Part shown: positions 35,258 to 48,793 of the stretch, piece by piece | How positions within the stretch are numbered: the stretch's first letter is position 1 | How the letters are laid out: every line of letters begins with the position of its first letter | Source: Corynebacterium singulare | Lineage (GTDB): Bacteria; Actinomycetota; Actinomycetes; Mycobacteriales; Mycobacteriaceae | NCBI RefSeq assembly: GCF_000833575.1 | Contig: NZ_CP010827.1 | Location: 2,443,852-2,507,851 of the forward strand | Length of the DNA: 64,000 nucleotides | Direction of reading: 5' to 3' | Translations under genes and position numbers: made by a program | The notes under the pieces: model-generated | What the model was told of the DNA's origin: nothing | The model's input: only the letters and a program-made list of their open reading frames with translations | Databases searched by the model: none

Positions 35258-36721
35258 ATGAACCTCAACATCGATCTCTCCGCATGGCAGTTAGCGCTGC
35301 TAATCCTTGACTATGGCATCAAGATCATCGCCATCGGTGTCGTGCCCGAAGGCCGCCGCCCGTCGAGCTCCACCGCGTGGCTACTCGCCATTCTTGTGCT
35401 CCCGATCGTGGGCCTGCCCCTGTTCTTGCTCATGGGCTCGCCCTACATCAATCGGCGGCGTCACCGCATCCAGCAAGAGGCCAACGCGCTGATAGCTGAC
35501 GTCACCGCCTCCACACCGAACCACCCGAAGGGCAGGTTGTCCCCAGAAATCGAGTCACTTATCCAGCTCAACCGCAACCTCACCGGGCACCCGGCACTCA
35601 TTGGACACAACAAGGGGCTTCATGCTTCCTATAACGAGGCCATCATGGCCATGGCACGGGCTGTGGATCGCGCCGAGAAATACGTGCTCGTTGAGATCTA
35701 CATCCAGTCCTGGGACGAGGTCACGGATGTCTTCTTCCAGTCCCTCAAGCGCGCCCGCGAGCGCGGCGTGGAGGTCAAGCTGTTGCTGGACCAGATTGGA
35801 AGCTACAAGTACAAGGGCTACTTTTCCCTGGGCAAGCGCTTGACGGAGATTGGCGTGGAATGGCACCTCATGCTGCCGCTACAGCTACACAAGGGCCGTT
35901 TCCGCCGCCCCGATCTGCGCAATCACCGCAAGATCGTGGTCATCGACGGACACACGGGTTTCCTGGGCTCAATGAACATGATTAAGCGCCAGTACAAGAC
36001 CAAGGACCGCGCCTGGATCGACTACATGGTAGAACTCACCGGACCCGTGGTGACCTCACTGGCCGCGGTCTTCGCGGTGGACTGGTACTTGGAATCCGAG
36101 GAACAGATTTCCCTCGACGTGCAGCCCTATGACGATGCCGTGGACGATGACTCCAACCACCTCCAGCTCGTCCCCTCCGGCCCCGGCTACACCACTGAAC
36201 CGAACCTGCGCATGTTCAATTCGGTTGTGCACCACGCCAAGGAGAAACTGGTGATGTGTTCGCCCTACTTCATCCCGGATGAGTCCCTGCTCGAGGCCGT
36301 CACCACCGCCTGCTACCGTGACGTGGAGGTCCATCTCCTGGTCTCGAAGAAAGCTGACCAGTTCATGGTCGACCACGCGCAGTCCTCCTACTACCAGGCC
36401 CTTCTGGAAGCAGGTGTGCGCATTTTCCAGTTTCCTGAACCGTTTGTCTTGCACTCGAAGTTCATGCTGGCAGATCCAAACCTGCCGAACCGCGATCCGC
36501 TATGCATGTTCGGCTCCTCCAACATGGACATGCGCTCCTTTGGTCTTAACTACGAATCCACCATGCTTGTGGCCAAGGGCGACCTCATCAATGACTTCAC
36601 CCGGCTAGCTACCAACTATGAGAAGGTCTGCCACGAGCTGACCCTCGAGGAGTGGAATGAGCGCGGGTTGCTGCGCCGCTACGTGGATAACGTGATGCGG
36701 TTGACCTCGGCGCTGCAATAG
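35258..36721 (+). CDS. cls: cardiolipin synthase (phospholipase D type)
   Basis: Protein of 487 aa with two N-terminal membrane helices and two phospholipase D domains. HKD motif 1 is HRKIVVIDGHTGFLGSMN and motif 2 is HSKFMLAD with a following GSSNMD. It condenses phosphatidylglycerol or related lipids into cardiolipin in the plasma membrane. It begins 6 bp after the xth stop. Confidence 0.93.
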   Translation: MNLNIDLSAWQLALLILDYGIKIIAIGVVPEGRRPSSSTAWLLAILVLPIVGLPLFLLMGSPYINRRRHRIQQEANALIADVTASTPNHPKGRLSPEIESLIQLNRNLTGHPALIGHNKGLHASYNEAIMAMARAVDRAEKYVLVEIYIQSWDEVTDVFFQSLKRARERGVEVKLLLDQIGSYKYKGYFSLGKRLTEIGVEWHLMLPLQLHKGRFRRPDLRNHRKIVVIDGHTGFLGSMNMIKRQYKTKDRAWIDYMVELTGPVVTSLAAVFAVDWYLESEEQISLDVQPYDDAVDDDSNHLQLVPSGPGYTTEPNLRMFNSVVHHAKEKLVMCSPYFIPDESLLEAVTTACYRDVEVHLLVSKKADQFMVDHAQSSYYQALLEAGVRIFQFPEPFVLHSKFMLADPNLPNRDPLCMFGSSNMDMRSFGLNYESTMLVAKGDLINDFTRLATNYEKVCHELTLEEWNERGLLRRYVDNVMRLTSALQ

Positions 36722-36756
36722 CGCGCGATCACGTCCCCAGTGCTCATACTCTCGCG

Positions 36757-37218
36757 TTAGGTGTTACTGGCGAGCATGGTGTCATATGTCCACACCTCTG
36801 CGGTTATTCCGGTAGCGCGCCTGTACAGCTCCCTTTCTGTCAAAATGCAAAGGTCCCCACCACCGACCTGCTGCATCATCAATTCCACCATCGTTTGGCC
36901 AGCTCGATGTTGTAAAATTAGCTCAGAAATAAATTCCTTGTTCCACTGAAAGTCATGAAGTATCCACGGGGCTTGCTGTTGCGCTGTCAGCTCGAGCATC
37001 TGCGAAAACTTTTCCGCAATATCGCGTCTTACCCGACCATCCGAAAGCTGCGCAATATGATTTTCGGTTTCGATAACAGCAGTGATAGGCAAGATAAACC
37101 TAGAGTCTTCGGACTGACGCTGAGAAAAGTCGTACTTCGCTTGTTCTCGATCCTGGCATTTTTTCGGAATCTCAAGCAGATTGTCCAGCACAGAAGTGTC
37201 GATGAAGTAAACGCGCAT
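36757..37218 (-). CDS. PIN-domain nuclease-like protein
   Basis: Protein of 153 aa with the acidic constellation of PIN RNases: D7 in VYFIDTSVLDN, E50 in TAVIETENH, D122 in GGGDLCILTERE and D146 in WTYDTML. It overlaps the upstream AAA ATPase gene by one base (TGATG), so both proteins come from one message. No VapB-like antitoxin gene is adjacent, which argues against a classical VapC. It is probably the effector of an ATPase-nuclease pair. Confidence 0.75.
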   Translation of the reverse strand: MRVYFIDTSVLDNLLEIPKKCQDREQAKYDFSQRQSEDSRFILPITAVIETENHIAQLSDGRVRRDIAEKFSQMLELTAQQQAPWILHDFQWNKEFISELILQHRAGQTMVELMMQQVGGGDLCILTERELYRRATGITAEVWTYDTMLASNT

Positions 37219-38567
37219 CAGCCAATCCCAAAAAGCTTATTCAGGTTGTCGAAGCTAGCCTTCGTATCGGTGTCATCGACCAATTCGCCGGCAGTTACAG
37301 CAGCTCCCAGACTGTGTTTCGAAATAGAATCCACGAAATCCGGTAATTCCACCAATGGTGAAAGTTCACTATTCCCGGTTTTCTCATCTCGGTAACACAC
37401 CGCAACCTGACCGTTAGTTTCACCAGAAATCTGATCCAAAATCGCGGGGCTATGAGTTGTTACAAGAACCTGAGAGTCATGCTTGTGTGCTGATTCGTTA
37501 AGCATGTGCATAACTCTTTGCGCCTGTGACGGGTGGAGACCGTTTTCCATTTCCTCGACGACGATTTGCGCTACGGCGCTGTCCACATCATCTCCGCTTG
37601 AAAGAGGCTGCTCGATATCCAAATCTCTGGGAGCTGTTTTTAATGCCGTTGCAATCGCCAGGAATCGAAGAAGCCCATCGCTCATTTCACGTGCGGGTGT
37701 GCTTTCATGCCTTCCATCCGCAAAGTGCTCAACAAGAGTAAGCATCACTTCGTCCAGCTGAGTGTCAATAAAATCCAAAGTAGAGTCCACTCCGGTAACG
37801 TTTGCAGCCAACTGTCCTAAATCGCGGAAGGTTTCAGGCGAATCTTTTCGTAATTGCCAAAGTACCGCCGACAGATTTTCGCCGCTGCGTTTGAGCTGAG
37901 CGTTCTTCTTCGCAACGTAAGTGCGCATAAGACTTGGCACCGGGTCAAGGTGAAACACAGATCGAAGTGCAGTACTCACAATCGATGCGCCCTTCAACAC
38001 TGAATTCTCCGCACGGTTTTTCCCTGCAAGAACTGCCTTTACCTGCCCTAGAATTAGACGGGAGTCCCGCATAAGGGTTGCTGGGTTCGCGCCACGCTTT
38101 CCGTTGAAAATCTCCGTATAAATTCCAGCAAGCTTATCTGCCGCAGGTTGAGTCTTGAAAAGCTCTGCTTCTTCAGTTCTGACCCCACTTTTTACGGAAT
38201 ACCCTGGCCCCACCAGGCTTTCCTTTAGCACTCGCAGTTCCGGAAGCACCTGTATTTCTACGTCAAAGCGAAAAACATCTTTTCCAGCTTCGACAGTGCA
38301 GCCCAACTCAAAACTATCTTCGCCGTGTGGTGCACAGCCACGGGAGCCTCCCCTAATTGGCCCTGCGTGCGTCATACGTCCATCAAGAGCATCGCTGAGC
38401 TCCGAGCCCAAAGATAACCGCGACAAAACCTCAAGCCCATCTAAGGCGTTCGACTTGCCGGAGCTGTTTAAACCTGTAAGAAAAGTCACCGGATGTAGCG
38501 TGAGTACGGCATCGTGAAAAGACTTAAACCTGCGCAGGCGCAGCTCGGCAAGGCGGGGAGCGGACAT
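37218..38567 (-). CDS. AAA/ABC-type ATPase (AAA_15/AAA_21, OLD-like) of a two-gene module
   Basis: Protein of about 449 aa. It has an SMC/RecF-like N-terminus LAELRLRRFKSFHDAVLTLH, Walker A GLNSSGKSN (near residues 32-40), Walker B VVEEMENGLHP and the His switch LVTTHSP. Such ATPases occur in OLD, PARIS, Septu-like and related phage-defence systems, usually paired with a nuclease; here the partner is a PIN protein. I placed the start at the ATG 38565-38567 before SAPRLAEL; ATG codons 9 and 18 bases upstream and a TTG at 38597 are alternatives, none with a good ribosome binding site. GC content is lower than the flanks. Confidence 0.8.
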   Translation of the reverse strand: MSAPRLAELRLRRFKSFHDAVLTLHPVTFLTGLNSSGKSNALDGLEVLSRLSLGSELSDALDGRMTHAGPIRGGSRGCAPHGEDSFELGCTVEAGKDVFRFDVEIQVLPELRVLKESLVGPGYSVKSGVRTEEAELFKTQPAADKLAGIYTEIFNGKRGANPATLMRDSRLILGQVKAVLAGKNRAENSVLKGASIVSTALRSVFHLDPVPSLMRTYVAKKNAQLKRSGENLSAVLWQLRKDSPETFRDLGQLAANVTGVDSTLDFIDTQLDEVMLTLVEHFADGRHESTPAREMSDGLLRFLAIATALKTAPRDLDIEQPLSSGDDVDSAVAQIVVEEMENGLHPSQAQRVMHMLNESAHKHDSQVLVTTHSPAILDQISGETNGQVAVCYRDEKTGNSELSPLVELPDFVDSISKHSLGAAVTAGELVDDTDTKASFDNLNKLFGIG

Positions 38568-38655
38568 GCCGCACATGATACACATGTGCGCTGGCAATCA
38601 TGGTCCTCAATGTGACTCTCGTAATGCGGCACGCGGAAACCCTCCACCACCAGGA

Positions 38656-39855
38656 TCAATCGCGCCACGCCAAAAAACCAGCTAGGCGGCAGGAAGTACA
38701 CAGCCCGAACAGAGCCACAAGGCCGCAGACCACCATGCCAAGTGCCATAGTCAGCGCCGGGTTAGAGCCGAGCCCCATGAGCGGGCTAACCACACTGGCC
38801 AGCAGGGATTGGCCAAACCCCATGATGGCGGAGACACTACCCGCGCGCGAGCGCATAAGCCCAGTGGCGAGGGCGGTGGCGTTGCCCATGATGAATCCTG
38901 TGGGCGCGATGCATGTGAAGAGGACGGCAAGGCTCAACCACACCGGCGCGTCCATGACAACCGTGAGCAACAAGAGCAGTGCGCTCACGACGATTCCGGA
39001 CACGCCTATCCGCAGCATGACGGCAGGTGACAGCGAGTCCAAGGCCCGAGAATTCACCACGGTGGCAGCGAAAAGGCCGACGGAATTCATGCCGAAGATG
39101 AGCGAGTAGCCCAAGGGCGAAAAGCCCCATTGGTTTTGAAGAACGAAGGCGGAAGCGCAGATGTAGCAAAACATCGAGCAGAAGCCGAAGGCCATGGTGA
39201 TGAGATAGCCCCATACCCGGGCATTCGTGATGACGGCCCAATAATTACCGGCAACAGTGCGAGCCAAGCTCACCCGAGATGACTCTGGGCCACAACGCGC
39301 GCTGACGGTCTCTGGAACGATGAACCAGGCCAGAATCAGTTGTAGAGCATGCAAGCCGGCAAGCACCCAGAAGATACCCCGCCATCCCAGTGGCTCCGCC
39401 AACACCCCTCCCAAGACCGGGGCAACGGCCGGGGCAATGCCCTGCAAGGCCATGAGCAGCGAATAGGCTTTCGCGGCAGCAGCGCCATGGACAAGGTCCG
39501 GAACAATGGCACGCGCTAGGACCACGCAGGCCCCGCCGCCAAGGCCTTGCAGCACGCGGGCGACCACGAGGATAGCGGCACTGGGAGCCAGGGCAGACAG
39601 TACCGAGGCAGCCAACGCCAACGCCGCGCCGCTGAGCACGAGAGCTTTACGGCCAATAACATCTGAGAGCGGACCCACCAGCAACTGGCCGGCACCCATA
39701 CCGATGAAGAAACCGGAGATGGTCAACTGCACCATCGAGCGAGTGGTGGCGAGGTCAGCGACGATGGCTGGCATGACCGGCAGGTACATGTCAGTCGCAA
39801 AAGGCGCCGTTGCGGACAACAGCGCCAAAGATGCCACTAGGGGGAAGGGGATCAC
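38656..39855 (-). CDS. MFS multidrug efflux transporter, Bcr/CflA type
   Basis: Twelve-helix protein of 399 aa. TAPFATDMYLPVMPAI in helix 1, GPLSDVIGRKALVLSG (the MFS motif A loop) and RVLQGLGGGACVVLARAIV are typical of the drug:H+ antiporter Bcr/CflA branch. The start is the GTG at 39853-39855, which overlaps the stop of the ABC permease gene (GTGA). It therefore belongs to an operon with the ABC-2 exporter. Substrate unknown. Confidence 0.88.
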   Translation of the reverse strand: MIPFPLVASLALLSATAPFATDMYLPVMPAIVADLATTRSMVQLTISGFFIGMGAGQLLVGPLSDVIGRKALVLSGAALALAASVLSALAPSAAILVVARVLQGLGGGACVVLARAIVPDLVHGAAAAKAYSLLMALQGIAPAVAPVLGGVLAEPLGWRGIFWVLAGLHALQLILAWFIVPETVSARCGPESSRVSLARTVAGNYWAVITNARVWGYLITMAFGFCSMFCYICASAFVLQNQWGFSPLGYSLIFGMNSVGLFAATVVNSRALDSLSPAVMLRIGVSGIVVSALLLLLTVVMDAPVWLSLAVLFTCIAPTGFIMGNATALATGLMRSRAGSVSAIMGFGQSLLASVVSPLMGLGSNPALTMALGMVVCGLVALFGLCTSCRLAGFLAWRD

Positions 39856-40616
39856 GCGTCGCGTTTCTCCAGAACCAGCACGCCGATACCCCACAGGATG
39901 ATGGCCCAAGCGAAGAAGACCACTCCGCCCATGCCTACTGAATCCCAGGGGGCGCTGTCCTCCACCATGTCCATGGTCCAGTTGGTGAAGGCGGTAAACG
40001 GCATGAAGTGGATAATGTCATCCCCCACCACAGGAAGGATGCGCACCACGTTTTCCAGGCCCATGTAGAGGATGAGGGCAATCGCCACGGTGCCGGCGGT
40101 CTGCCGCAGCAAAAGGCCCAATCCTTGGACAAACATCACCGCACCAAAGGCGGCCAGCGGCGCCGTCCACAGCAGGCGCTGAGCGCTGTCCTCTGAGAAG
40201 GGGTGGAACGCTTCCGCGGCGGCAGGATTGGTCGTCATATCGGCGAGGACAAAGATGTACACCTCACTGAAAAACATGATGAGCGCAGCAATGAAGCCAT
40301 AGAGCACTAACTTCGCAACGGCCACTAACCACCGGTTGGGGTTGGCCATGTACGTCACCGATTGCGTCTTGTGGCGGTATTCCGTGGTCACCACCATGGC
40401 ACCCTGGATCATGAGGATCGGTACGCCCAAAAGCAGCAGCACAGCTACAAGAGAATTGGGTTGTAGGGGGCTTATGCCCAGGACGGGCTCGCCCGCGTTA
40501 AGCGAGTTAATCAGCGTCCAACCTGTCGCAATGACCAAGATCAGGCCAGTGGTCCAGAAGAATGATTTAGTGGTGCGCAGTTTGGTCCACTCCGCATTGA
40601 GCATGTTGAGAAACAT
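39852..40616 (-). CDS. ABC-2 type transporter permease
   Basis: Membrane protein of 254 aa with six helices. It opens MLNAEWTKLRTTKSFFWTTG, the usual amphipathic start of actinobacterial ABC-2 permeases encoded after their ATPase. It overlaps the ATPase stop by one base and the MFS start by four. It probably exports a drug or peptide. Confidence 0.88.
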   Translation of the reverse strand: MFLNMLNAEWTKLRTTKSFFWTTGLILVIATGWTLINSLNAGEPVLGISPLQPNSLVAVLLLLGVPILMIQGAMVVTTEYRHKTQSVTYMANPNRWLVAVAKLVLYGFIAALIMFFSEVYIFVLADMTTNPAAAEAFHPFSEDSAQRLLWTAPLAAFGAVMFVQGLGLLLRQTAGTVAIALILYMGLENVVRILPVVGDDIIHFMPFTAFTNWTMDMVEDSAPWDSVGMGGVVFFAWAIILWGIGVLVLEKRDA

Positions 40617-41593
40617 TAGTGCTGAGCTCCTTCTGCGTTGATGCCGGCACCTCTACCCGCGGCTGTCTGCGCCCCACCAGGCTGTGCCTGGTACTGCACC
40701 ACATCATTGGTCATCGCCATGAAGGCCTCCTCAAGGGAGGCTCTGTGCAGCGTGAGCTCCGTCAGGGGCACACCGGTAGAATAGGCCAGCTGTCCCACGT
40801 AGTCCGTGGTTTGCTCTGGAATAACCAGCGTGGGTCGGTTTTCCTCATCCACAGACGTGGTGAAGAACACCCCGGCCTCCCGCAGGACGGAGCCGAACTC
40901 GCACAGGTGTTCTGAGCGAACGATGACGGAGGCAGTCGAGTTTTCCTTGACAAAGTCATAGGTGCGCTGGTTGGCCATGAGGCGGCCACGACCGATCACC
41001 ACGAGGTGGTCAGCGGTCTGTGCCATCTCCGAAAGGAGGTGGGAAGAAATGAGCACCGTGCGTCCCTCTGCAGCAAGCGCGCGCACGAGCGAGCGCACCC
41101 AGCGGATACCTTCGGGGTCCAAGCCATTGACCGGCTCATCCAGAATCAGCACGCCTGGGTCCCCCAGGAGTGCCGCTGCCAAGCCGAGGCGCTGGCCCAT
41201 ACCCAGAGAGAAGCCGCCGGCCTTCTTTCCGGCGACGTCGGAAAGCCCCACTAGCCCCAGCACCTCATCAACGCGCGAGGTAGGGATACCGTTGGACTGT
41301 GCCATCCACTTGAGGTGGTTGGCGGCGGAGCGGTTGGCGTGGACCGCTTTAGCGTCAAGAAGCGCACCCACTTCCCGCAGCGGGTGCTTGAGCTCTCGGT
41401 AGGGCTTGCCATGCACCAAGGCTGTGCCCGCCGTGGGCCGGTCGAGGCCCAGGATCATCCGCATTGTCGTTGACTTTCCCGCGCCGTTGGGCCCCAAGAA
41501 GCCGGTCACCTGTCCCGGCTGTACCTGAAAGGTGAGGTCATCAACGGCGCGGACAGACTTATACTGTTTTGTCAGTCCGGCTACTTCAATCAT
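40616..41593 (-). CDS. ABC transporter ATP-binding protein (drug exporter type)
   Basis: ATPase of 325 aa with Walker A GPNGAGKST, signature FSLGMGQRLGLAAALL (LGMGQ in place of LSGGQ, usual for the DrrA/BcrA class), Walker B VLILDEPVNGLDP and switch His in SSHLLSEM. The C-terminal domain of about 100 residues is typical of this class. It is the first gene of the ATPase-permease-MFS operon. Confidence 0.92.
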   Translation of the reverse strand: MIEVAGLTKQYKSVRAVDDLTFQVQPGQVTGFLGPNGAGKSTTMRMILGLDRPTAGTALVHGKPYRELKHPLREVGALLDAKAVHANRSAANHLKWMAQSNGIPTSRVDEVLGLVGLSDVAGKKAGGFSLGMGQRLGLAAALLGDPGVLILDEPVNGLDPEGIRWVRSLVRALAAEGRTVLISSHLLSEMAQTADHLVVIGRGRLMANQRTYDFVKENSTASVIVRSEHLCEFGSVLREAGVFFTTSVDEENRPTLVIPEQTTDYVGQLAYSTGVPLTELTLHRASLEEAFMAMTNDVVQYQAQPGGAQTAAGRGAGINAEGAQH

Positions 41594-41632
41594 GCACTAC
41601 AGCGTGCCACAGCTTCCTGCCATGTGCCTGTA

Positions 41633-42121
41633 TTAGCGGTTCAGCTCCCCACAACGCTCCACCAGCCCGGGCAATGCCTCCCGAAAAGGTGGAATGAGAT
41701 CCAACTGGTCTACCTGTGCAAACGGCACCCAGCGCAGTTCAGCGGATTCCTCGTTAGGAGTCGTTTCCAAGCGCTGGCCCGTTACTGTTCGCGCCAGCAC
41801 CGTGGTGTAGGTCCAGCCGCCATCAAACGGCCCAGAGGTCACGATGGACTCGAGGACCTCCACATCTGCCACGGCGATGCCGGTTTCTTCCTCGGTCTCT
41901 CGCAGCGCAGCCTGCTCCGGAGTTTCCGGCTTATCGCGCGCCCCGCCCGGGATTCCCCACGTCCCGCCATTATTAGTCCACGTGGCACGGTGCTGAAGCA
42001 GCACCTCATCCCCAGCTACGAGGAAGAGCCCCGCCGCACCGAACTTGCCCCACACAGGCACCCCGTTCGGACCTTGGGCCCATCCATCGCCGGACAGTTC
42101 TGGGTTTACACGCGCACTCAT
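41633..42121 (-). CDS. Nudix hydrolase, MutT3-like
   Basis: Protein of 162 aa with a complete Nudix box at about residues 59-81 (GG, then E after five residues, then RETEEETG). The Trp-rich TWTNNGGTWGIPGGA leads into it. It hydrolyses a nucleoside diphosphate linked to another group; oxidised dGTP is possible. It is divergent from glnX, as mutT3 (Rv0413) is from Rv0412c in M. tuberculosis, so orthology to MutT3 is likely but not certain. Confidence 0.88.
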   Translation of the reverse strand: MSARVNPELSGDGWAQGPNGVPVWGKFGAAGLFLVAGDEVLLQHRATWTNNGGTWGIPGGARDKPETPEQAALRETEEETGIAVADVEVLESIVTSGPFDGGWTYTTVLARTVTGQRLETTPNEESAELRWVPFAQVDQLDLIPPFREALPGLVERCGELNR

Positions 42122-42169
42122 ACCTCCAATCTATACCCACTTACGGGTGAAGAGCGCTATCCTAAGGGA

Positions 42170-43593
42170 ATGACCGGCCCGGCCACCGAACTGCGCGAGC
42201 ACTCCCCCGAATCGTGGGGCGATCACTGGCTCGATGACGTCACCGAGCCCGCCGCACCAGCGTTTAGCCGTCCCACGCAGCTAGCCATGAGTTCTTTTGC
42301 TGGCCCGGCGCGCGTGGTGAGGCGTCTCTACAGCTTCGCCGCCACCACCCCAGGCAAGCTTTTTACCGTCACGCTCATCCTCACCGCGGCCCTCGCTGCG
42401 GCGGGTTTTTCCATGTCTTCATCCTCAGCCGCCCGCCATGACGACCTCGACGCGCTGTTGACCTCAACCGAGCCGATGTCGAATGCGGCGCACCATCTTT
42501 ACACCAACCTCTCGCTCGCAGACACGGTTGCCACCACCGGCTTTGTCCAAGCAGGTGTGGAGCCGGAGGGCAACCGCAAGCGCTATAACGAAGCCATCGA
42601 CGCCGCTGCCGTCGCCGCCACACAGTCCGTCGTGGGCTCTTCTGCTGAGGATGAACGCGTGCGCGAACTCGTCACGTTTATCCAGCGCGAGCTGCCCGTC
42701 TATACCGCTCTGGTGGAAAAGGCCCGCGTCAACCACCGCGCGGGCAATGCGGTGGCAAATTCCTACATGTCGAATGCCTCTGCGCTGATGCGCACCCGCA
42801 TTCTTCCGGCCGCGGCGGAGCTGTTCACCTTGACTTCGGAAAAGGTCACCCAGCAGCAACAACGCCTTACCCGCCCGCAGTGGGTCCCGCTCTCCGGACT
42901 GGTGGCGGCGCTCATCTTTTTGGGCTTGGCTCAATGGTGGCTGTGGCGCCTCACTCGCCGCCGCCTCAACCGCGGATTCGTCGTAGCCACGGGCTTGCTC
43001 TTTATCGCCTTGGCATGGGCTTCCGCCGCGAACTTTGCCACATGGGCCTCGGGCCACCAGGGCTTCGAAACGGTTTCGCGCCCCTGGGACTCGCTCACCG
43101 CGTCCCGTATTGAGGCCCAGCAGATGCGTACCTCCGAGACCCTCGCGCTGGTCCTACGCTCCTCCCAGCAAGACATGTCCGTGCACTTCAACTCCACGGT
43201 CTACTCCGTCAACCAGGCCCTGCGGAATTATGAAGAGGCTCTGGACGAGAGCTCCGATCCCACCCTCATCCCCCAGGCCACGCAGGCAGTGGAGGATTGG
43301 AGCACCACGCACGAGGCCTTCATGGAGGACCTTTCCACGGGCGACTACGACGCCGCGGTGTACCAAGCCACCGCCATCGATCCGGATGGCGCCCCTACCG
43401 CCGCCAGCGCTTTCAATGCGGTGGACAATTCACTGGCCGCCCTCATCGATGAGGCCCGCGAGTCCATGCGCCAGTACTTGATGCGGGGCCTTAACGCCAT
43501 GACCCTGGTGTCCACGGGTGTTTCGCTGGCGACGTTCGGCGCCATCATCGCGGTGTGGTTGGGCATTCGTCCGCGTCTGCAGGAGTACCTCTA

Positions 43594-43594
<1 letters not shown>
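42170..43594 (+). CDS. glnX: GlnX-type membrane protein of the GlnH-PknG signalling pathway
   Basis: Protein of 474 aa with four membrane helices (near residues 63-85, 240-262, 270-295 and 445-468) that define two extracytoplasmic helical loops of about 150 residues each. In C. glutamicum and mycobacteria GlnX relays amino-acid binding by the lipoprotein GlnH to the kinase PknG. I chose the ATG at 42170; the longer frame upstream is antisense to the Nudix gene. The stop overlaps the glnH start (TAATG). Confidence 0.9.
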
Positions 43595-47447
<3,853 letters not shown>

Positions 47448-47483
47448 CTCCCACGGCATTCTAGCTCCCCTACGCACGCCGAA

Positions 47484-47515
47484 ACCCCCGAGAGAGGAAC
47501 ACCACTCTCAGGGGT
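47484..47515. terminator. bidirectional hairpin between pknG and ackA
   Basis: The arms ACCCCCGAGAG and CTCTCAGGGGT surround a 10-base loop (one C bulge) in the convergent spacer. There is no long T-run. Confidence 0.65.
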
Positions 47516-47572
47516 CTGCCCGGAATCAACGCGTTGAACAGTTGAAAAGATGAAGCACGGACAGGCTAAGAC

Positions 47573-48793
47573 CTAGTAAAGGCCCGCCTCACGTGCCATG
47601 TCTGCGATGACCGCAGACTTCTGTGCAATTGCCAACTCCTCGTTGGTCGGCACAACGAAAACCTTGACTTGGGACTCGGCGGTCGAAATCATGCGCGGTT
47701 CCTTGGATCGCACCAGGTTGGCTTCCTTATCAAAGTCAATGCCGTACATATCCAGGTTGTACAGCGAATCCTGGCGGACCTCGGTGTCATTCTCACCCAC
47801 ACCGGCGGTGAAGGTGATGGCATCCACGCGGCCCAGCGCAATCATGTAGGAACCGATGAAGCGACGCAGCTGGTGGATGTAGATGTTGTACGCCAGCCAA
47901 GCATCCTGGTCCTCGTTGTTGATGCGCTCACGCAGCACACGGAAGTCGTTGACACCCGCAATGCCCTTCACACCAGACTGCTTGTTGAGCAGGTTGTCAA
48001 TCTCATCGATCGACATGCCCGCCTGACGCGACAGATGGAAGATGATGCCCGGATCGATGTCACCGGAACGGGTACCCATGGCCAGACCAGCCAGCGGGGT
48101 GAGGCCCATCGAGGTGTCAATCGGACGGCCGTTGCGGATAGCGGCCGCAGAGGCACCATTGCCCAGGTGGAGGGTGATTTGGTGCGTGTGCTCAGGGTCG
48201 CGCCCCAGCAAACCTGGAACCTGCTGCGAAACAAATTCGTGGGAGGTTCCGTGGAAGCCATAACGACGAACGTCATACTTCGAGGCCACCTCATTGTTGA
48301 TGGCGTAGAGCGCAGCTGCCGGTGGCATCTGGTTGAAAAAGGCGGTATCAAAAACCGCGACGTGCGGGATGTCCGGCAGTAGTTTGCGGGCCACACGAAT
48401 GCCATCGAGGTTGGCCGGGTTGTGCAGCGGAGCCAGCGGGATGAGGTCCTCAATCATGGACTCAATCTGGTCCACGATGAGCTGCGGCTCACTGAACAGG
48501 CGGCCGCCGTGCACAACACGGTGGCCCACCGCGATGACCTCGACATCCGTCGGGCCCACGCCGTGCTCGTGCATGATGCTAAATGCACGGTCGAGGCCGA
48601 AGGAGTGGGAGGGAATCTCCAGTTCTTCCTTGTATTCCTCACCGCCGGTCTTGACGGTCACCGCACCCTGCGGCTCACCAACCTGCTCCACCAAACCGGA
48701 GACCAGCGGGGTATCGGTAGCGGAGCTTTCCGGATCGACCAGCTGGAACTTAACTGAAGAGGAGCCTGAGTTCAGAACGAGTACGTACGCCAT
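47573..48793 (-). CDS. ackA: acetate kinase
   Basis: Protein of 406 aa that interconverts acetyl phosphate and acetate with ADP/ATP. Family signatures are [17 protein letters not shown] at the N-terminus and [13 protein letters not shown] followed by [15 protein letters not shown]. It begins directly after the pta stop codon, as in the usual actinobacterial pta-ackA operon for acetate activation and overflow. Confidence 0.97.
   Translation of the reverse strand: MAYVLVLNSGSSSVKFQLVDPESSATDTPLVSGLVEQVGEPQGAVTVKTGGEEYKEELEIPSHSFGLDRAFSIMHEHGVGPTDVEVIAVGHRVVHGGRLFSEPQLIVDQIESMIEDLIPLAPLHNPANLDGIRVARKLLPDIPHVAVFDTAFFNQMPPAAALYAINNEVASKYDVRRYGFHGTSHEFVSQQVPGLLGRDPEHTHQITLHLGNGASAAAIRNGRPIDTSMGLTPLAGLAMGTRSGDIDPGIIFHLSRQAGMSIDEIDNLLNKQSGVKGIAGVNDFRVLRERINNEDQDAWLAYNIYIHQLRRFIGSYMIALGRVDAITFTAGVGENDTEVRQDSLYNLDMYGIDFDKEANLVRSKEPRMISTAESQVKVFVVPTNEELAIAQKSAVIADMAREAGLY

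Noticed and set aside
36757..37218. VapC toxin of a VapBC pair.
   Set aside because: No antitoxin-sized gene is adjacent; the gene is coupled to a large ATPase instead.
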